A DNA stretch of 8,776 nucleotides from Desulfovibrio sp. Dsv1. GTDB taxonomy: Bacteria; Desulfobacterota; Desulfovibrionia; Desulfovibrionales; Desulfovibrionaceae. Below the pieces are notes generated by a model. The model worked only from the letters and a program-made list of their open reading frames with translations, was not told the DNA's origin and did no database searches. Numbering within the stretch: the first letter of the stretch is position 1; each line of letters begins with the position of its first letter. A program made the position numbers and the translations under genes. The stretch is taken from contig APFI01000073.1 in the NCBI GenBank assembly GCA_000403945.1, positions 1 through 8,776 of the forward strand. Direction: 5' to 3'. This document shows, in pieces, positions 1 to 6,579 of the stretch.

Positions 1-61
1 GCGGCTCATTAGAGCCGCTACCGATAGGAATCCCCCGACTTTAGGCGGGGGAGGATGTCAA
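1..61 (+). mobile_element. Right-end remnant of an IS200/IS605-family (TnpB-type) element, truncated at the window edge
   Basis: Two hairpins lie in tandem. The first is a perfect 7-bp stem (1-7 with 12-18) with an ATTA loop. The second is a 7-bp stem (31-37 with 46-52) topped by an A-G mismatch, one C-G pair and a TTTA loop. GAGGATGTCAA follows, ending at 61. From memory of the family, the layout GAATC - GC stem - CTTTAG - stem - GAGG - TCAA is that of IS605/IS1341-type right ends, which also encode the 3' scaffold of the TnpB omega RNA. The transposase genes would lie to the left, outside the window, reading towards the apr operon. It could also be an orphan end with no element attached. 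No database comparison was made. Confidence 0.6.
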
Positions 62-81
62 GCGGCATCTTTTTCAGAATA
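1..81 (+). ncRNA. Putative 3' part of a TnpB omega RNA: scaffold (to 61) plus guide segment (62-81)
   Basis: In characterised TnpB systems the omega RNA comes from the 3' end of the element, and the bases just past the terminal TCAA act as the guide. Here TCAA occupies 58-61, so the guide would begin at 62 with GCGGCATCTTTTTCAG and run about 16-20 nt into host flanking DNA. The scaffold hairpins are visible. Transcription, processing and the presence of a tnpB gene are inferred, because the 5' part is outside the window. Confidence 0.4.
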
Positions 82-94
82 TGTTTTAAGCGTT

Positions 95-111
95 GGAAAG
101 CTAGGCTTTCC
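95..111. repeat. Inverted repeat GGAAAGC-TAG-GCTTTCC in the apr upstream region
   Basis: This is a perfect 7-bp inverted repeat with a 3-nt centre, placed between the IS-like end and the apr promoter. No T-run follows it, so it is not an ordinary intrinsic terminator. Its centre is about 55 nt upstream of the candidate -35 box, a position compatible with an activator or repressor site. I do not recognise the motif as a named operator. Confidence 0.5.
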
Positions 112-141
112 GGGAGGCGGGCTTGTAAAGGACCCGCGAAA

Positions 142-151
142 TTTTGCAAAA
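142..151. promoter_or_regulatory. AT-rich palindrome TTTTGCAAAA just upstream of the -35 box
   Basis: This is a perfect 10-bp palindrome in otherwise GC-rich DNA, ending 5 nt before the candidate -35 hexamer at 157. It could act as an UP-like element or as a half-site for a regulator. No factor can be assigned from sequence alone. Confidence 0.3.
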
Positions 152-156
152 GGGGC

Positions 157-186
157 TTGACGCAAACCTCACTCGCTTGTTACTAA
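157..186 (+). promoter_or_regulatory. Candidate sigma-70 promoter for the apr(-qmo) operon
   Basis: TTGACG at 157-162 matches the -35 consensus at 5 of 6 bases. With an 18-nt spacer, TACTAA at 181-186 is the best -10 candidate, though it matches only 3 of 6. Transcription would begin near 193 and give an aprB leader of about 125 nt. It is the best promoter I see upstream of aprB. The weak -10 suggests either an activator or a misplaced -10 call. Confidence 0.45.
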
Positions 187-194
187 ATGCGCAA
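177..194. promoter_or_regulatory. Rex-like operator overlapping the -10 region
   Basis: The 18-mer TTGTTACTAAATGCGCAA resembles the Rex consensus TTGTTAAWWWWTTAACAA at 14 of 18 positions. The left half-site (TTGTTA) is perfect and the right half is degenerate (GCGCAA). It lies over the candidate -10 and start site, where a repressor would block RNA polymerase. Rex senses the NADH/NAD+ ratio and is known to control sulfate-reduction genes such as sat in Desulfovibrio. Its action here is inferred from one imperfect match. Confidence 0.35.
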
Positions 195-265
195 GCCATG
201 CGCCCTCCACTATTTGTCCGGGGCGCGCGGATGATCCGGCGTGCCGGCAAGGGGCGCGCACACCT

Positions 266-291
266 CGCCGAGGGCTTGGCGGAATGTTTTT
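266..291 (+). terminator. Weak hairpin plus T-run in the aprB leader; possible attenuator
   Basis: CGCCGA (266-271) can pair with TTGGCG (276-281) through six pairs, one of them G-T, around a GGGC loop. GAATG then separates the stem from five T residues at 287-291. The stem is short and set back from the T-run, so termination would be inefficient. It sits 27 nt before the aprB start and could serve as an attenuator, a processing site, or nothing at all. Confidence 0.25.
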
Positions 292-317
292 AACACTTTA
301 AGAGTTGGAGGATACGT

Positions 318-818
318 ATGCCGACGTTTGTCGATCCGTCCAAATGCGACGGCTGCAAGGGTGGCGAAAAGACGGCCTGCATGTACATTTGCCCCAACGA
401 CCTGATGATCCTCGATCCCGAGGAAATGAAGGCCTACAACCAGGAACCCGACGCTTGCTGGGAATGCTATTCCTGCGTGAAAATCTGCCCGCAGGGCGCC
501 ATTACGGCCCGTCCCTACGCAGACTTCGCGCCCATGGGCGGCACCTGTATCCCCATGCGTTCGGCCGACTCCATCATGTGGACGGTCAAGTTCCGCAACG
601 GCAGCGTGAAACGCTTCAAGTTCCCCATTCGCACCACGCCTGAAGGCTCCATCAAACCCTTCGAAGGCCATCCCGAAGGCGCCAACCTAGAAGATGGACT
701 GCTGTTTACCGAACAGGCTCGGACCACTCCGCTAGCCACTCCGAAGGAAGTCTTGGGCAAGAAGTTCGACGTGTCCGAAGCCGATAAGGTCTTCACCTGC
801 ATGGAACACGGCCGTTAA
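318..818 (+). CDS. aprB: Adenylylsulfate (APS) reductase, beta subunit
   Basis: AprB is the cytoplasmic iron-sulfur subunit of dissimilatory APS reductase. It carries electrons to the FAD of AprA, which reduces APS to sulfite and AMP. The 166-residue protein has a ferredoxin-like N-terminus with two [4Fe-4S] cysteine sets: C10, C13, C21 and C25 early, then C47, C50, C53 and C57, the last four in a CxxCxxCxxxCP motif. Trp48 sits where the Archaeoglobus enzyme has the Trp thought to bridge cluster and flavin. A beta-rich middle (MWTVKFRNGSVKRFKF) and an extended C-terminal tail follow; in known structures the tail wraps round AprA. The ATG is preceded by GGAGG at 307-311. Length is normal for bacterial AprB. 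aprA begins 37 nt downstream. Confidence 0.97.
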   Translation: MPTFVDPSKCDGCKGGEKTACMYICPNDLMILDPEEMKAYNQEPDACWECYSCVKICPQGAITARPYADFAPMGGTCIPMRSADSIMWTVKFRNGSVKRFKFPIRTTPEGSIKPFEGHPEGANLEDGLLFTEQARTTPLATPKEVLGKKFDVSEADKVFTCMEHGR

Positions 819-855
819 GCCGCTTCAACCGCTAGTGTGATAAGGAGAAACGATT

Positions 856-2844
856 ATGCCGATGATTCCCGTTAAGGAAGCGAACAAGGGCGTGCCCATC
901 AGCGAACCCGAAGTGAAAGAACATGCGGTTGACCTGCTCATCGTGGGCGGCGGTATGGGCGCTTGCGGAGCCGCTTATGAAGCCGTGCGCTGGGGCGACA
1001 AACACGGTCTGAAAATCATGCTCTGCGACAAAGCCGCGCTGGAACGCTCCGGTGCCGTCGCGCAGGGCCTCTCCGCCATCAACACCTATCTGGGCGAGAA
1101 CAGCGCCGACGATTACGTGCGCATGGTCCGCACCGACCTCATGGGTTTGGTGCGCGAAGACCTGATCTTCGACGTGGGCCGTCACGTGGACGACTCCGTG
1201 CATCTGTTCGAAGACTGGGGCCTGCCCTGCTGGATCAAAGCCGACGACGGCCACAATCTGAACGGCGCCGCCGCCAAGGCCGCTGGCAAGTCCCTGCGCA
1301 AGGGCGACAAGCCCGTGCGTTCCGGCCGCTGGCAGATCATGATCAACGGCGAGTCCTACAAGTGCATCGTGGCCGAAGCGGCCAAGAACGCCTTGGGCGA
1401 AGACCGGATCATGGAACGCATCTTCATCGTGAAGCTGCTGCTCGACAAAAATACTCCCAACCGCGTCGCGGGTGCCGTGGGCTTCAACCTGCGCGCCAAC
1501 GAAGTGCACATCTTCAAAGCCAACGCCATTATGGTGGCCGCCGGCGGCGCGGTGAACGTGTACCGCCCCCGCTCCACCGGTGAAGGCATGGGGCGCGCTT
1601 GGTACCCCGTGTGGAACGCCGGTTCCACCTACACCATGTGCGCTCAGGTCGGTGCCGAAATGACCATGATGGAAAACCGCTTCGTGCCCGCCCGCTTCAA
1701 GGACGGTTACGGCCCGGTGGGCGCGTGGTTCCTGCTGTTCAAGGCCAAGGCTACCAACTCCAAGGGTGAAGACTACTGCGCCACCAACAAGGCCATGCTG
1801 AAGCCCTACGAGGACCGCGGCTACGCCAAGGGCAACGTCATTCCTACCTGCCTGCGCAACCACATGATGCTGCGTGAAATGCGCGAAGGGCGCGGCCCCA
1901 TCTACATGGACACCAAGACCGCCCTGCTGAACACCTTCGCCAGCCTAAACGAAGAAGAGCAGAAAGACCTTGAGTCCGAAGCTTGGGAAGACTTCCTCGA
2001 CATGTGCGTGGGCCAAGCCAACCTGTGGGCCTGCACCAACACCGCTCCTGAAGAACGCGGATCCGAAATCATGCCCACCGAGCCTTACCTGCTCGGTTCG
2101 CACTCCGGCTGCTGCGGCATCTGGGTGTCCGGCCCGGACGAAGCTTGGGTGCCCGAGGACTACAAGGTCAAAGCTTCCAACGGCAAGGTCTACAACCGCA
2201 TGACTACCGTGGAAGGGTTGTTCACCTGCGCCGACGGCGTGGGCGCTTCCGGCCACAAGTTCTCCTCCGGTTCGCATGCCGAGGGCCGCATCGCCGGCAA
2301 GCAGATGGTGCGCTGGTGCTTGGACCACAAGGACTACGCTCCCGCCTTCAAGGAATCGGCTGGCGAACTGAAGGAACTGATCTATCGCCCGTACTACAAC
2401 TACATGGAAGGCAAAGACGCTTCCACTGATCCCGTGGTGAATCCGAACTACATCTCGCCCAAGAACTTCATGATGCGCCTCATCAAGTGTACCGATGAAT
2501 ACGGCGGCGGCGTGGGCACCTACTACACCACCTCCCAGGCGCTGCTCGACACGGGTTTCCATCTGCTGAACATGATGGAAGAAGACTCCCAGAAGCTGGC
2601 CGCCCGCGACCTGCACGAACTGCTGCGCTGCTGGGAAAACTACCATCGCCTCTGGACCGTGCGTCTGCACATGCAGCACATCGCCTTCCGTGAGGAATCC
2701 CGCTACCCTGGCTTCTACTATCGTGCCGACTTCATGGGGCTGGACGACAGCAAGTGGAAGTGCTTCGTGAACTCCAAGTACGATCCCGCCACCGGCGAAA
2801 CCAAGATCTTCAAGAAACCCTACTACCAGATCATCCCCGACTAG
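856..2844 (+). CDS. aprA: Adenylylsulfate (APS) reductase, alpha subunit
   Basis: AprA is the catalytic FAD subunit of dissimilatory APS reductase (EC 1.8.99.2). It works in the cytoplasm as a heterodimer with AprB and reduces APS, made by ATP sulfurylase, to sulfite and AMP. The 662-residue protein has the usual family length of about 660. An N-terminal dinucleotide-binding motif (VGGGMGACG) lies at residues 30-38. The conserved segment ERSGAVAQGLSAIN at 63-76 ends in an Asn matching the flavin/substrate-contact Asn of the Archaeoglobus enzyme. HSGCCGIWVSG and DGVGASGHKFSSGSHAEGR mark the FAD-binding core of the fumarate-reductase/AprA superfamily. RYPGFYYRADF at 616-626 is a hallmark C-terminal segment. 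The start is supported by AAGGAG at 842-847. I see no frameshift or missing motif. Confidence 0.98.
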   Translation: MPMIPVKEANKGVPISEPEVKEHAVDLLIVGGGMGACGAAYEAVRWGDKHGLKIMLCDKAALERSGAVAQGLSAINTYLGENSADDYVRMVRTDLMGLVREDLIFDVGRHVDDSVHLFEDWGLPCWIKADDGHNLNGAAAKAAGKSLRKGDKPVRSGRWQIMINGESYKCIVAEAAKNALGEDRIMERIFIVKLLLDKNTPNRVAGAVGFNLRANEVHIFKANAIMVAAGGAVNVYRPRSTGEGMGRAWYPVWNAGSTYTMCAQVGAEMTMMENRFVPARFKDGYGPVGAWFLLFKAKATNSKGEDYCATNKAMLKPYEDRGYAKGNVIPTCLRNHMMLREMREGRGPIYMDTKTALLNTFASLNEEEQKDLESEAWEDFLDMCVGQANLWACTNTAPEERGSEIMPTEPYLLGSHSGCCGIWVSGPDEAWVPEDYKVKASNGKVYNRMTTVEGLFTCADGVGASGHKFSSGSHAEGRIAGKQMVRWCLDHKDYAPAFKESAGELKELIYRPYYNYMEGKDASTDPVVNPNYISPKNFMMRLIKCTDEYGGGVGTYYTTSQALLDTGFHLLNMMEEDSQKLAARDLHELLRCWENYHRLWTVRLHMQHIAFREESRYPGFYYRADFMGLDDSKWKCFVNSKYDPATGETKIFKKPYYQIIPD

Positions 2845-3051
2845 TCGGCGATATTGACCATCAGGGGGTGGCCCTCGGGTCGCCCCCGCTCCTTGCCGGT
2901 GATTCCGGGCGCGCTGATTTCCGTGGCGCGGCTTGCTTTTTCGGATCCGGCATCTGTCAGGGTTGGCCTTTTGCGGCCCGCCCTCTTTTTTCCCGCGGCG
3001 GGAGGCCGGTTTTCCTTCTTCAGCCGCTAACAACGCAGGAGGATATCCAGG
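2845..3051 (+). other. Intergenic region aprA-qmoA with a strong hairpin (2864-2887) and no supported gene
   Basis: The 207-nt gap is much longer than the others between the core genes. At 2864-2887 a 10-bp stem with two G-T pairs and a CTCG loop forms 19 nt after the aprA stop. No T-run follows, so it looks more like an mRNA-stabilising or processing hairpin, or a leaky terminator, than a full intrinsic terminator. CCCGCC (2977-2982) can pair with GGCGGG (2997-3002) around a loop containing six T residues. TTGACC at 2854-2859 resembles a -35 box but has no -10 partner. AGGAGG at 3037-3042 is the qmoA ribosome binding site. I see no convincing separate qmo promoter. Confidence 0.5.
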
Positions 3052-4287
3052 ATGTCCAATGCCATTCTCGTCGTGGGCGGCGGCTTTTCAGGCCTTACAG
3101 CCGCCATCGAAGCGGCGGAACTGGGCCACGACGTCTATATCGTCGAAAAGTCGCCTTGGCTCGGCGGCCGCGTGGCTCAGCTCAACAAATATTTCCCCAA
3201 ACTCTGTCCCCCCTCCTGCGGCTTGGAAATCCAGTTCCAGCGCATCAGGAAAAATCCGCGTATCAAATGCCTTACCCTAGCCGAAGTCGTCGGGCTCACG
3301 GGCCGCAGGTGTGACTACAGCGTGCGGGTCCGCCTGAGCCCGCGCCGTACCGCGCCCCACAACGTGGACTTCAGCCTGCTGGCTTCCGCGCTGGAGGGCG
3401 AAAGCCCCAGCGAATTCGATCTGGGGCTTTGCAGTCGCAAGGGCCTGTACAAGGCCATGCCCTTCGCCTTCCCCGGCCGCTATGTACTGGATCCGTCCAC
3501 CCTGTCCAAGTCCGACGCGGCGCGGGTGGCAGGCAACAAGTTTCTCGACCTCACCGAAAAAGAACGCGAAATCGAACTCAGCGTGGGTGCCATTGTGCTG
3601 GCCACGGGCTGGAAGCCCTATGACGTGACCCGCTTGACCAATCTGGGCGCGGGGTTGGTGAAGAACTGCGTTTCCAACATGCAGATGGAGCGCTTGGCCT
3701 CGTCGTTCGGCCCCACCAGCGGCCGCATCGTCCGGCCTTCGGACGGCCGCGCGCCCCACAGTGTGGCTTTTGTGCAGTGCGCGGGATCGCGTGACCAAAA
3801 CCATCTGAATTACTGTTCCTATATCTGCTGTATGGCCACGCTCAAGCAGTGCCTGTACATCGCCGAACAGAATCCGGAAACCCTGGTCACCGTCTACTAC
3901 ATTGATCTGCGGGCGCCAGGCCGCTACGTGAACGTGCTGGAAAAGGTCAGGGCCCTGCCCAATGTGCGCTTCGTCAAGGGCAAGGTGGCAGACGCTGTCC
4001 AAACCGGAGGCGACAGGGTGCGCGTCACGGTGGAGGACGCCGTGCGCGGGGAAAAACTGACCCTGGACTATGATCTCGTGGTGCTGGCCACAGGCATGCA
4101 ACCCTCGCTGGTCGGTGAAAATCCGCCGCTGCCCGTGCCGCTGGATGAAGACGGCTTCATTGCGGGCGGCGAGGAGGCCGGCATTTTCGCGGCCGGTTGC
4201 GCGCGCATGCCTCTGGATGTGACGCGCTCGGCGCAGTCCGGCACAGCCGCCGCCCTGAAGGCGGTACAAACGGTGAAAGGGAGGTAG
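3052..4287 (+). CDS. qmoA: Quinone-interacting membrane-bound oxidoreductase subunit A (HdrA-like flavoprotein)
   Basis: QmoA is a cytoplasmic FAD protein of the Qmo complex, which carries electrons from menaquinol towards APS reductase. The 411-residue protein is HdrA-like but lacks the HdrA N-terminal domain and starts directly at the FAD motif VVGGGFSGL (7-15). Further features are EKSPWLGGR (32-40), CPPSCG (52-57), and an HdrA-type cysteine region with CAGSRD at 243-248 and C255, C259 and C260 in CSYICC. A second flavin-fold signature, ATGMQP, lies at 345-350, and GCARMPLDV follows near the end. The start has AGGAGG 9 nt upstream. qmoB begins 5 nt after the stop, so translation is probably coupled. 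QmoA carries the intact cysteine set that QmoB has lost. Confidence 0.95.
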   Translation: MSNAILVVGGGFSGLTAAIEAAELGHDVYIVEKSPWLGGRVAQLNKYFPKLCPPSCGLEIQFQRIRKNPRIKCLTLAEVVGLTGRRCDYSVRVRLSPRRTAPHNVDFSLLASALEGESPSEFDLGLCSRKGLYKAMPFAFPGRYVLDPSTLSKSDAARVAGNKFLDLTEKEREIELSVGAIVLATGWKPYDVTRLTNLGAGLVKNCVSNMQMERLASSFGPTSGRIVRPSDGRAPHSVAFVQCAGSRDQNHLNYCSYICCMATLKQCLYIAEQNPETLVTVYYIDLRAPGRYVNVLEKVRALPNVRFVKGKVADAVQTGGDRVRVTVEDAVRGEKLTLDYDLVVLATGMQPSLVGENPPLPVPLDEDGFIAGGEEAGIFAAGCARMPLDVTRSAQSGTAAALKAVQTVKGR

Positions 4288-4292
4288 ACGGC

Positions 4293-6566
4293 ATGGCCGG
4301 TAAAATTGGCGTCTATTTTGACCTGCAGAACATCGGCGGAGGCCTCGACGTGGAGGCCTTGGCCGCCCAAACGCGCGACAAATGGGGCGACCTCACCGCC
4401 GTGGTCAGGGTCGTTCCCCTGCTGGCGGGCGCGCTGGACGAAATCAAGGCCGACATTGAGGCCCAGAGCCTGGACGGCGTGCTGCTCTGCGGCGCTTCGC
4501 CACGCGTGGACGGCGACCTTTACCGCTTTCCCGTGCAGGTGGAGCATGTGAACCTGCGCGAGCAGTGCGTGTTGGCCTACAGGAATCCGGACAACAGCCC
4601 GGTGGATGGCGAGGAAGCGCCGGAACTGCTGACCCTCATGGCCCGCGACTATGTGAACATGGGCGTGGTCAAGCTTCAGAAGAGCGGAGTTCCAGATTCC
4701 GCCGCCATCACGGGCGTGGCCCGCATTCTAGTCATCGGCGGCGGATGGACGGGCCTGACCGCTGCCGCCGAGGTGGCGGCCACCGGCTACGAAGTGGTGC
4801 TGGTGGAAAAAGCCGACAAGCTGGGCGGCGCGGCCAACAACATTCCCACCGGCTCGCCCTTGGGACCGCTGTGGACCGACAAGCAGCCCGTCAATCTGGC
4901 CGCCAAGATCGAAAAGGTCACGGGCGACGCCAAGATCACGGTGCACTGCAACGCCCATATGGAAAAACTGGAAGGCCAGCCCGGCGAATTCACGGCCGTC
5001 ATCGCCACGAGCGGCGGTCCGGTGACCGTGCAGGTAGGCGCGGTGATTCTGGCCACCGGCTGGATGCCGCTGGATGAAAAATACCTGGCTTCCATGGGCC
5101 TAGGCGTGAGCCCCAAGGTGGTGCATGCGGCCCAGTTCGGCAAAATGCTGGTGGCGGGCGAAGTGACCGCCCGGCGCATCGCTTTTGTGCTGGACACCAC
5201 CTTGGCCGAGGAAGCCGTGCGCAAGGCCGCTGAAGAAGCGGCCCTGACTCCGGCAGAGGCGGAAGCCACCAGGCCCGCTCCCGAAGGAGAAGAAGGCAAT
5301 GCCAAGCCTTTCGTCAAGGAAAACCTAGAAAGCATCAAGCACCTCCAATATTCCAATGCGGTGAACAGTGTGGGCATGCTGCGGCTGGCCAACACCATCT
5401 GTGAAAAGACCAACGACGCCACCCAAGCTTTCATCCTCTACAAAGACATGACCGTGCCCGGCATTCTGGAGCGCTTCTACAAGAAGATGCAGGACCGTCT
5501 GGGCGTGATGATGACCAAGGCCGACGTGACTGAAATCCGCGATCACGGCGACCGTATGGTAGTGGCATGCAAAAATACCTTGCTGGGCATGGATTTCGAC
5601 TTGGACGTGGATCTGGTGGTCGTGCCCACGGGCTTGGTGCCCACCACGGCCAAGGACGTGACCGTGAACTTCGGCTACCGCCAAGGCCCAGACTTCCCGG
5701 ATCTGGATCTCTTTGACGGTTTCGCGGATTCCAATTACATCTGCTTCCCCTACGAGACTCGGCGCACCGGCGTCTACGCGGCGGGCTGCGTGCGTCAGCC
5801 CCTGACCATGGACGCCTGCGAGGAAGACGCCAGGGGCGCGGTGCTCAAGGCCGTGCAGTGCATTGAGGCGGCCGAGCACGGCGTGGCCGTGCACCCGCGT
5901 TCCGGCGACCGCTCCTACCCGGTATTCAACTTTGTGCGCTGCACTCAGTGCAAACGCTGCACCGAGGAATGCCCCTTCGGCGCCCTGGACGACGACGAAA
6001 AAGGCACGCCCAAGCCCAATCCGGCCCGTTGCCGCCGCTGCGGCACCTGTTTCGGCGCCTGCCCCGAGCGCGTGATCTCCTTCGCCAACTACAATATCGA
6101 CCAGATCGGCTCCATGATCCGCGAGGTTCAGGTGCCCAAGGACTTTAAGAAGGAAGGCCCGCGCATCTTGATCCTGGCATGTGAAAACGACGCCTATCCG
6201 GCCTTGGACATGGCCGGTATGCGCCGCAAGGCATGGAGCCCTTACTGCCGCGTCATCCCGGTGCGCTGTCTGGGTTCAGTCAACGCCATCTGGGTGTCCG
6301 ACGCCATGAGCAAGGGCTTTGACGGCGTGATGCTGCTGGGCTGCAAGTACGGCGATGATTACCAGTGCCACTTTGTGAAAGGTTCCGAAATCTGCAACCG
6401 CCGCAAGGAAAACATCGCCGAGACGCTCAACCGTCTGGGCGTGCAGCCAGAGCGTGTGGATCAGCTGGAAGTGGCCATTGACGAATATGACAAGGTGCCC
6501 GACCTGATCGACGGCTTTGTGGCCCGCATCACGGCCATGGGCCCCAACCCGTTCAAGGGCATGTAG
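4293..6566 (+). CDS. qmoB: Quinone-interacting membrane-bound oxidoreductase subunit B (HdrA-like/MvhD-like flavo-iron-sulfur protein)
   Basis: QmoB is the second cytoplasmic flavoprotein of the Qmo complex. The 757-residue protein has three parts. Residues 1-140 resemble the HdrA N-terminal domain, but most of its cysteines are gone. An FAD domain follows, with VIGGGWTG at 147-154. Two [4Fe-4S] motifs, CTQCKRCTEECP (550-561) and CRRCGTCFGACP (580-591), lead to an MvhD-like C-terminal domain (about 620-757) with C630, C652, C659, C684 and C692. I chose the ATG at 4293: GGAGG at 4280-4284 sits 8 nt upstream, and the protein then starts MAGKIGVYF. The open frame extends upstream to 4197, but that part lies inside qmoA and has no family match. 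Residues 304-345 are an Ala/Glu/Pro-rich insert where HdrA proteins carry cysteines. Confidence 0.95.
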   Translation: MAGKIGVYFDLQNIGGGLDVEALAAQTRDKWGDLTAVVRVVPLLAGALDEIKADIEAQSLDGVLLCGASPRVDGDLYRFPVQVEHVNLREQCVLAYRNPDNSPVDGEEAPELLTLMARDYVNMGVVKLQKSGVPDSAAITGVARILVIGGGWTGLTAAAEVAATGYEVVLVEKADKLGGAANNIPTGSPLGPLWTDKQPVNLAAKIEKVTGDAKITVHCNAHMEKLEGQPGEFTAVIATSGGPVTVQVGAVILATGWMPLDEKYLASMGLGVSPKVVHAAQFGKMLVAGEVTARRIAFVLDTTLAEEAVRKAAEEAALTPAEAEATRPAPEGEEGNAKPFVKENLESIKHLQYSNAVNSVGMLRLANTICEKTNDATQAFILYKDMTVPGILERFYKKMQDRLGVMMTKADVTEIRDHGDRMVVACKNTLLGMDFDLDVDLVVVPTGLVPTTAKDVTVNFGYRQGPDFPDLDLFDGFADSNYICFPYETRRTGVYAAGCVRQPLTMDACEEDARGAVLKAVQCIEAAEHGVAVHPRSGDRSYPVFNFVRCTQCKRCTEECPFGALDDDEKGTPKPNPARCRRCGTCFGACPERVISFANYNIDQIGSMIREVQVPKDFKKEGPRILILACENDAYPALDMAGMRRKAWSPYCRVIPVRCLGSVNAIWVSDAMSKGFDGVMLLGCKYGDDYQCHFVKGSEICNRRKENIAETLNRLGVQPERVDQLEVAIDEYDKVPDLIDGFVARITAMGPNPFKGM

Positions 6567-6570
6567 GAGG
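6565..6570 (+). promoter_or_regulatory. qmoC ribosome binding site overlapping the qmoB stop codon
   Basis: AGGAGG at 6565-6570 shares bases with the TAG stop of qmoB (6564-6566). It decides the qmoC start. The ATG at 6571 directly abuts it and is too close, while the ATG at 6580 lies 9 nt away, the normal distance. The overlap implies that ribosomes ending qmoB help initiate qmoC. Confidence 0.8.
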
Positions 6571-6579
6571 ATGGCAGCA

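Noticed and set aside
1..18. First hairpin as the intrinsic terminator of an upstream gene
   Set aside because: No T-run follows it, and together with the second hairpin and TCAA it fits the IS right-end scaffold better.
832..1863. Long open frame on the minus strand opposite aprA
   Set aside because: It is a codon-bias shadow of aprA, rich in His, Gly and Val, with no family motif. aprA is certain on the other strand.
2854..2859. TTGACC as the -35 box of a separate qmo promoter
   Set aside because: At 16-18 nt downstream there is only GC-rich hairpin sequence and no -10-like hexamer.
1945..3033. Second long minus-strand open frame opposite aprA and the aprA-qmoA gap
   Set aside because: It has the same His/Val/Gly-rich shadow composition, no recognisable domain, and mostly overlaps confirmed coding sequence.
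2754..3314. Plus-strand open frame bridging the aprA end, the gap and the qmoA start
   Set aside because: It is out of frame with both genes, Arg-rich from frame-shifted GC-rich codons, and has no motif.
3277..4269. Minus-strand open frame opposite qmoA
   Set aside because: It lies wholly inside qmoA, whose FAD and cysteine motifs are clear. No independent evidence supports it.
4197..4292. Upstream extension of qmoB by 32 codons
   Set aside because: The extension overlaps qmoA, has no good ribosome binding site, and the family-like N-terminus MAGKIGVYF begins at 4293.
6517..6579. Upstream starts for qmoC at 6517 and 6571
   Set aside because: The first lies within qmoB without a ribosome binding site; the second directly abuts the AGGAGG. 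The ATG at 6580 has proper spacing.
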